Part shown: positions 57,301-64,000 of the stretch, one piece after another | How positions within the stretch are numbered: the stretch's first letter is position 1 | Layout: every line of letters begins with the position of its first letter | Source: Numida meleagris | Lineage: Eukaryota > Chordata > Aves > Galliformes > Numididae | Direction: 5' to 3' | Assembly (NCBI RefSeq): GCF_002078875.1 | Contig: NC_034410.1 | Span: forward strand, 44,002,202-44,066,201 | DNA length: 64,000 nucleotides | Made by a program: the position numbers and the translations under genes | The notes under the pieces: model-generated | Databases searched by the model: none | What the model saw: the letters and a program-made list of their open reading frames with translations, nothing else | What the model was told of the DNA's origin: nothing

Positions 57301-58703
57301 ACGAAGAATGTCAATGATGTTTTTGTAACTCAGTCACTCTCTCATTTATAAAATTTTAATTTTATTGGTCATTTTCCAGCTAGATCTAAATAGAAGGTTT
57401 TTCTCAATAAGAAGATTCTCTTTGCCTGAACAACCATTGCACTTCCAAACAGCAATGGTGTACTTCCCGGTCTCCACTAAATCCTGTCCTTATGCATATG
57501 TTCATGTTCAGATTGAAGACACTTATTTCACCATCGTTTAGGTATGCAGAGCTTCCACTAACACCACCAGAGCTTGTGCTGCGACAGGTGGCCCTACATC
57601 CTCCTTGCTGATGAACATACAGTCCCCCAAACAGTAAGAATGAGAAAAATGAATGCAGTAAGATGTCTACATGAACACCTAGATCCTCTTCCAAAATTTG
57701 CTTCCAAGAGGATGTATGCTTGCATGTATGCCCCATTTGCATTGGGAAAAATTCTAGATTCCTGAATTTCTCAAGGCTCTTTAAATCTGCATGTGGAGTG
57801 TGGTACTGAAATCTTGATACCATAGAGTTTTGCCACCTACTTCAAATCCTGTTTGGAGCAGAGAAAGATGCGGTGTGGAGACACAGCAAGACTGAGCTGA
57901 GCCTTATGAACAAACACCACAGCAAGCAGTAGTGTTTGTTCATACTCAGCACCCAGTATCTGCTCAGTGAGAAATGCTTGGCCCAAATGAACAACTAGAG
58001 GCCACAGCACTAGAGATGTCAAATAGTCAGAAGGACAAGAAGGATTTCTGGAGCTTAAGTGATGTTTTTTTAATTTGACTTCTCCAGCCTGCTGCTTTTA
58101 TCGGTTCCCTAGTGCTCAATGGTGGGGAAGCGTGGGTGGAGAAGAGGTCCTCCACTTTTCCGTGTGACTTGGGACACGCTTTCCCTACCTGCCCTTACAA
58201 CAGTGAAGCTGCGCTGGGATGTGGGGATGCGTGGATTCAGCAAGGCATGGCACAGCTGCACAGCTGGAGGGCTTACGCTAATTTTTAACATAGGGTTTCT
58301 GAATTTAGTTGTAAAACACAGCACATCCAACTCTTCCCCTCCCTCAAGTAAGTATACATTGAAAAAAAGCAACACATAACACAGCTGAGTACCGCTCTGG
58401 AATTGTATCTTTTGTTCTGTTGGTGTATTTGTTTGGCAGCACAGGACTAATTCTCACCACAGGCTGATGCTGCCTACGCACTCTCTCTTTCCGGCTGTCT
58501 CATGCACACGCATCCAGCCACTCACACGCTGATTCGCGTTCTTACGTTTTCTTCCAGTGTGGTAAGCTGCTCGTCGAGTCTGATGGGGTCGGTCCCCAGT
58601 GGGAACGTCCCTCTTCCCTTGTCCTGAACGTCATCTGGGAAATCGCAGGGACTGGTGGATTCCGCTATCAGCTCTTCAGTGGCGTTGATGACTTTCAGGA
58701 CCT
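52531..58703 (-). CDS. MYRIP: MYRIP (Slac2-c), last six coding exons; partial gene
   Basis: The C-terminal about 212 residues of the myosin VIIA and Rab interacting protein. MYRIP links Rab27a-bearing melanosomes and secretory granules to myosin VIIa/Va and actin. Exons on the minus strand are 58546-58703, 56004-56165, 54249-54353, 54093-54153, 53222-53340 and 52531-52563. They join in one frame with GT-AG sites throughout. The protein reads EELIAESTSPCDF, RLDEQLTTLEEN, VYLTAGTVYGLEGQL, ISDIESRISALTVAGLNVAP, HTIDTSRQQRRKLPAPP, then KDLMEPAIGSAVMY and stop. The heptad-like stretch LEDAARQISSVTAESELAEL suggests a coiled coil. This matches the conserved C-terminus of mammalian MYRIP, the actin-binding part. 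The Rab-binding N-terminus and central exons lie right of the window. Melanophilin shares the fold but not this C-terminus. Confidence 0.94.
52564..54092 (-). other. MYRIP introns flanking the penultimate exon
   Basis: Introns 52564-53221 and 53341-54092. Unique sequence, no other feature recognised. Confidence 0.85.
53222..53340 (-). CDS. MYRIP: MYRIP penultimate coding exon
   Basis: Two bases complete a Gly codon, then EKIDGSPITTVRTFNRNFML through KERKSTAKDLM. The acceptor is TATTTTTCCCAG and the donor ATG|GTAAAA. Confidence 0.92.
54093..54153 (-). CDS. MYRIP: MYRIP coding exon (IDTSRQQRRKLPAPP)
   Basis: 20 codons plus one base, MHTIDTSRQQRRKLPAPPIK. The acceptor is GTGTTGCTTTCAG and the donor AAAG|GTACAC. 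A proline-rich basic segment. Confidence 0.92.
54249..54353 (-). CDS. MYRIP: MYRIP coding exon (ISDIESRISALT)
   Basis: 35 codons ending in RDQKQTNQ. The acceptor is TTATTTTCTTTGAAG and the donor CAG|GTGCCC, which is weak beyond the GT. The following intron is only 95 nt. Confidence 0.92.
54354..56003 (-). other. MYRIP intron with (GA)n microsatellite
   Basis: 1.65 kb. A (GA)9 run followed by (CAGA)3 occupies 54369-54398, next to the splice acceptor of the following exon. Nothing else is recognised; the 155-codon open frame here is not supported. Confidence 0.8.
54369..54398 (+). repeat. (GA)n(CAGA)n microsatellite
   Basis: Perfect GA dinucleotides, then CAGA tetramers, 15 bp upstream (in gene sense) of a MYRIP exon. 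Confidence 0.93.
56004..56165 (-). CDS. MYRIP: MYRIP coding exon (predicted coiled coil)
   Basis: 54 codons, VYLTAGTVYGLEGQLSSLED to VHHAELQ. The acceptor is CCTTGGCCCCACAG and the donor CAG|GTGAGG. It is noticeably more G+C-rich than its surroundings. Confidence 0.95.
56166..58545 (-). other. MYRIP intron
   Basis: 2.4 kb. It includes a 139-codon minus-strand open frame (57404-57823) with no recognisable domain or flanking splice signals in frame. Confidence 0.8.
58546..58703 (-). CDS. MYRIP: MYRIP coding exon (EELIAES to LDEQLTTLEEN)
   Basis: 158 nt: two bases of a split codon, then VLKVINATEELIAESTSPCD through RLDEQLTTLEEN. The acceptor ends in CAACATATCTACAG and the donor is AAC|GTAAGA. 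It is the most 5' MYRIP exon I can find in the window. Confidence 0.92.
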
Positions 58704-61700
58704 CTGTAGATATGTTGCAGAGAGAGACAGCAGAGTACTTCTGTTTTGATTTAAGAGTAGAGAGAGAAAACAGCATTAGGTTAGCACAGAGGGGTATTAT
58801 CTGGCATGGCATTGCCTATACCTGTAGGTTTAAAAATGCCAAAATAATAACACCTGGCTAGTTGCTGAGGCACTCTCTCTCCCTTTTCAGCACATGCACA
58901 CGGATACAGCAGACAAAGTAACACACATACACAACTATTCCACAACAATTTCTACTGGAGGGCTATTCCAATCCTTATGGCAAAGGAACATACACATATC
59001 TAGCTTTAAAATCCAAGTGAGCTAGATACAGCTATTTTTGCAATAGCTTTTAAAACAGATTTTTAACCACAGTCTTCTTTTTTGGGTGCTGGCAAACAGA
59101 CGTGGAAGCATGTCTCTGTATCTACAGGAGCCATCCTGTTGCAGCCACAAACAGGGCAGAGCAATCTGCAGCAGCCCTGTGAGGACAGCAGCTTATACGG
59201 ATGATTGCGAGGAATTGCACAATGGCCCCAAAAAAGAAAGGTTGAGCTATAAGCACATAAACTTTTTAAAAATAAATTATATCAAATACCAAGGAAAAGC
59301 ATGCAGTTTAATCTGTGTTCAAAAAAAATAACACCCTGACCAACTGTAAGCCTTTTTTCTTCATCAACGTTCCTGATTTGCAATTGGTTATTACCTACTC
59401 CAATTCAGATGATTTTTACAGAGCTTCAGCCTTCAAATCCTCCAATGGCAATAAAATTTCACCTAATGTACCCTCAAGCATCAAACTCACCATCTAAACT
59501 ATACAGCTTGGTGACTGAGCCAGAGTCTGTTGAAGCCAATACAACCACTATCACTGAATTTATGTACAATACATACAGTGCTACTTTGCTTAAAAGAGAG
59601 GGAAGTTCAGATCTAAACTCAGTAAATCCCTCAAACACACATACGCTTATGCATGTGAATGAGGGACCCATCTACCTATACACTTTGCAATGTAAATGTT
59701 ATAGTAATCAATATTTCAGCCAGTCTCCCTAGCAGGATATAGGAGAAATAACATTTCTTTCGTTCACACAAACTCTGGGGGATTTAACTGGAAAACCTCT
59801 TGTATTCTCTTTCCTGTAGTTTGCTTTTCATTTTTTTATGTTAGGTAAGACTTTCACTGAAATACTACTTCTTTAGCAGTGTGTACCCAACTGTAGTACA
59901 TCAGTACATTAAGGCATCTTCGGCACTGTTATTTCTCTGAATTACAAGAAATAATTGGACACGTGAGATTAAGAAGAATGAGAACAAAGCAAATACTGTA
60001 TGCTACTGCACACAGATCTTTAGCTTGTTAGAACAGCTGTGAACAAGGAAGCTTAGGACTCTCATACGGAGAACAAATACTTGAATTCCATAAACAGCTG
60101 ACTGTTTTTTCCATTTATTTTCACAAGTGCCAATTAGGTTAAAAACAGATCAATAATTTTATAGGATAGAGGAGGAAATCAATGTTACTTTGTTTTATTA
60201 TTCGCTTTTACAAGTACCTAATTCTTATTCTATTTTATCAGGAGAGAACAAGACAGGATAAAGGCCAGACACTACATTTTCATCATCAACTACATTTTCT
60301 TCATCATCTTCGCTGATGTGTGTTCTCCATTTCAAGAACTGTAACCTCACTTCAGTGTTCATTATATTTTTTGTTGTAATTACCCTTTGTAGCTAATGAT
60401 GGATTTCCAAAAAAGATTAAATTAATTAAATTAGAAAAAGGTTTTCTTACACCAGTATCTGAGAGTACATACTGGCACTTATTACAGACCAAGGACAGGG
60501 TTATTACTTTCCTGGTGATAGGAATCTTTATGAAACCAAGATTTTGAATAAAATACCCTACATTCTCAATATATATGATCAGGAGAAGAAAAGTTCAGCA
60601 AGAAAGAAACACAATTTTTAGCTTTTCTAGATTTCTGAGGTAAGGTTTTGTGGCAGATGCTGCTTGACTTCTAAAACCAAACACTTGCTTCACATTAAAT
60701 GTCACACAAGGCAGCTAGGTGGATGTTTATAAAGTGCATGTCTCAGTGAACGCATTATGATCCTAGCCTGCAGGTATCCAGGCACAGAAGTCACAGTTAA
60801 AGCTTTTATTTAAGCTTGTGAAACTTCTGCTTTTATAGTGTAACAAGGATACGGCACTAAACATCATAGAGAAATAATGGACTGTAAAAGCAACCTTCCT
60901 TAGAGTACCTGTGAAGAGTAGATCTCACAAAACTTAAGAGCACGAGCAATATTTTGAAGTATTTATATTTAAACGTTGTGAAAGTTTTCTGCTAAAGGCT
61001 ATTTAGAAGTCAGCTTTGCCTTAGATTGCACACTGAGAGATGTAAGAAGAGACTAATGTCTGCTTGAGGAAGACATAAAAATGTAGAGAGTTCAGGAGTT
61101 CTCAAACTGGAAAAACTGTATACTCAGTTACTGTTTTCACAAAGGTGTCTACTTCTTTTTCAGCAACTGTCAAAAGCTGTTCAAATCACTCGTGTTCTAT
61201 AACAGCCAGCTTGCAAACATAGTGAGCTACTCTAGGGATAATTATTTAACACATGTAAGGAAAAAAGAAAAATTCTGGAATTTTAATGCTTCACAATCCC
61301 TCTCTCCTCTCCATCCATCCACCTTAAACCTAAGAATTACGAGATTCTATAAAAATAACTTTAAATTCACAGACACGTGCACCAACATCACCCTGGTAGG
61401 TGGACATTTCAAATTGCTATAAAGACCTTTGGCTGTCTAATTTATCTTGCCCGTGCAAGAAAGGTCACTGTTAACAACCACAGCGCATTCAAAGAGACTG
61501 CTAACACGCCATGACGAAGTCTCTCCCATCTGTCTTGTCGAGCAAAGAACTAATATAGACGTGATATACACAGAAAGCAATCTCTATTTACAAATAGCTA
61601 GCACAGAAAAATTAAGCACAACCATTCTTCCTGAATCACTGCGATGCGTTCTGATTTCATCTGCGATACTATGATACTCAGTTAAACCACTCTTCTCAAA

Positions 61701-64000
61701 TGAAATTGATACAGATTATCAAAATTTGAGTGTCTGTACCAGTTATGAGAATCTCATTTTCTACTGAATTTGAGATTAAGAGCTTAGCGGAAAGAAGAAA
61801 ACATCAATTTGTTTCTTTTTATGATAATTAATGCCTAGGCTTATAAATACTGTAGATACAATCAAAAGGAGAAGTTCAGGTTCCTGAGTGCTTTGTGGAA
61901 GAGTTTTTAAACCAATGAAATACTAAAAAAGTGTGTGTGTGCAAACAAATACACATGTATGTGTGCCTGCATGTTTTGAATATAACTAAGAGCATCATAC
62001 GAAACATCTTTTACTGCCATTTCCATCTGTGATTGTACAGATGGAAAGGATTCTTGTTTTGCTGGAAATCACGTTTCAGTGGTTTAAGCTAGCTCTTCCT
62101 GTCAAGCCATTTCCCCTCTCTTTGGCTAACTCTTCTTCCCCTGTTGATACTACCAACATTTCGTTGGTTTTTTTTATTCTTGAATTAAGGGTGCTTGCAC
62201 AAAGGATGATGAATTATGGAAACAAAGCACGATGTTTTATTTATATCTGAATTTATTTATTATTGAATTTATTTATTTATTTATGCCTGAAGCAATGTAA
62301 GTGTCCAAGCTGCTGAGAGTAGTCAGGCATTAAGTACTTCTAGGCAACTCAGCAGCCTATGAAATCTCCGCATCATTTCTTCTCCATGAAGATTATATAT
62401 TTCATTGTTCAAGCTCTTAAAGTAGTAAGGTTCTCCATTAATTGCCCTATTTTTCTCTTCACATTGTACTCAGCCATTAGAATCTTCTCTTTTTTTGTCA
62501 CTATAACATTATACCACTGTTAAGCTCTGTTAAACTGTCATGGAAGGCAGTGACTAGTAAGTAATTCCTTAGAGCATAGTTGACATCAACATGTCAAGAA
62601 ATAGAGCAAGGGAAACTTTCTATTGCTAAAAGCCCTGCTAGTTTTGACCATGTCAACTGCAGTGCAGTTATGTTCAGCTCCACTCTCAAGCCTGTTTCTC
62701 AGTCAACAGGCCTCACCTTCTTCGTGTGGGAAGTTTATGGGGTTGGGGAGAAGAAAAGTTTGGCTTTGTTTCCAGTTCATTTATCTTTTCAGGGTAACTA
62801 GATTGAATACAGACTTGACAAAAACAACACCAGAACCCGAATCTGCCTTGCCCATTCTCTGAATCCTGTGGGAGTTCATTGTACAGCTTTAAGAAGGCCC
62901 TGAAATCCCATTAAGAGTTTGTCTTCTGCTTGGGCAAGCAAGACCTGGGATACTGGCCATGTTGCGGTGTGGGAAGAATAGAGCTACCATTGCCTAGCCA
63001 TCAATGGCAGTCAGCAACCCTGACATTCAAAACATTATTTTCCAGGAGATAAAATATTATGGTTGGAAAAGGAATAACTCAAGTCTTAAAATCTACACAG
63101 CATTCTGTATGAGTGTCTACAGCCTGACAATGTTGCACAAACGGAAAAACATTTTTTCTTTAAAATTGTCCTCGATACTTTCACTGAAGAAACCCAAGAT
63201 CCAACAGGCGATTAAAACTCACAGGACAAAACTTAAGAGTGCAGAAAAAAAGGAAAAGGTGGGGAGGAGTAGTGTTTTTCTGAATTAAGCATCAACCTTT
63301 GACACAAAAAAAGTTATCGCATTTTTTAATGACTGAGAAAATGGTACAAAATTGATTTGTTTAGTACTACATATGAGATACTACGAATAGCATGCATTTT
63401 AAATACTCGGTAAGTATATATTTGCTTAGTGAATAAAATGAAAATATGTTCTAATATGTGACTCTTATAAGCTGATACTCAAATAGCACAGAATGTGAGA
63501 TCTATTCCCATCTAACAGAATGATAAGCTGATAAGCAATAGGCACTAGCAGCAAAGTGAGAAAGTGCCTATGCACTGTGTACAGCCTCTATAATGAATTA
63601 AGGGTTTTGTTCACTTTTTAAATTGAGAGCTTAGAAAGAGTTTTGGAGACTACAGTGATCAGGAGCTGCTAAAAATATACTGCTGAAATCAACTTCTAAA
63701 ATTTTCCTTTCAAATTTTTTAATAGATGTGAATATGAGAATATGAAGATCATATACCTCGTGTTTGTCTTCTCTTCTTTACTACTAAAACCAAATTCTCA
63801 TAATGAATCCAAATAAGAGAGCCAGGCTGCTTCAAATATCAACTTCATGCTCATCACCCCCAACATAACATAGGTCTCGTCCTGATTAGAAAACCATTTT
63901 CTGCAATTATCTTTGAATCTGGTCAAGAGATTTGGTATTTCAGGCCTGATATTCTAGGAAAATAATATGAATTGGAGAATTTTGCTTAGGAAATGAGGAA
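58704..64000 (-). other. MYRIP intron running off the window
   Basis: 5.3 kb of A/T-rich sequence with no further exon visible. It includes an ATTT-rich stretch at 62234-62284 and a short (TG)n near 61931-61940. Confidence 0.7.
62234..62284 (+). repeat. (TTTA)n-like tetranucleotide repeat
   Basis: Interrupted copies of tttatttatt over about 50 bp. Simple sequence. Confidence 0.8.

Noticed and set aside
57404..57823. 139-codon minus-strand frame inside a MYRIP intron
   Set aside because: No known domain, no splice sites in phase with MYRIP exons, and composition like the intron around it.
1..64000. CRISPR arrays, bacterial operons, riboswitches or phage genes
   Set aside because: The window is vertebrate nuclear DNA with spliced genes and CR1 LINEs; no regularly spaced repeats or prokaryotic gene structure are present.

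Overview
This is a vertebrate nuclear window, almost certainly from a bird and most likely a galliform such as chicken. The evidence is a set of CR1 LINE fragments, two of them ending in the CR1-type ATTCTATG tail repeat; intron-split genes with GT-AG sites; a CpG-island promoter; and the gene order EIF1B next to MYRIP, which matches human 3p22. It is gene-poor: about 2.5 kb of coding sequence in four genes, all in the right half.

Layout. Positions 1-29,000 hold no exon I can support. They hold CR1 fragments (441-912, 2690-3787, 7110-7318, 19155-20180), a minus-strand LTR-like element (about 9425-9640), a 69-bp near-perfect palindrome (9285-9353), simple repeats and AT-rich unique sequence. 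EIF1B lies on the minus strand at 29,333-32,472 with all four coding exons (113 aa), under a CpG-island promoter at 32,270-32,960 with YY1-type and ZNF143-type motifs and a G-quadruplex-prone tract. A TOPORS-like RING finger gene (402 aa, minus, 35,965-37,173, with an inferred 5' UTR intron) follows. A complete three-exon RFamide neuropeptide gene of the prolactin-releasing peptide family (C-RFa/PRLH2, plus strand, about 43,178-48,111) comes next, with a TATA promoter, a noncoding first exon and two coding exons joined through a split serine codon. The last six coding exons of MYRIP lie on the minus strand (52,531-58,703); its upstream exons are beyond the right edge.

How they relate. EIF1B and MYRIP are the ancestral neighbours in the ancestral orientation. 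The TOPORS-like gene and the neuropeptide gene sit between them and are not in that interval in human as I know it. The four genes have unrelated jobs: start-codon selection, ubiquitin/SUMO ligase-like activity, endocrine and neural signalling, and organelle tethering to myosin and actin. I see no operon-like or system-like organisation. The most rewarding items are the neuropeptide gene, the TOPORS-like gene with its 48-bp acidic tandem repeat, and the poor start context of EIF1B.
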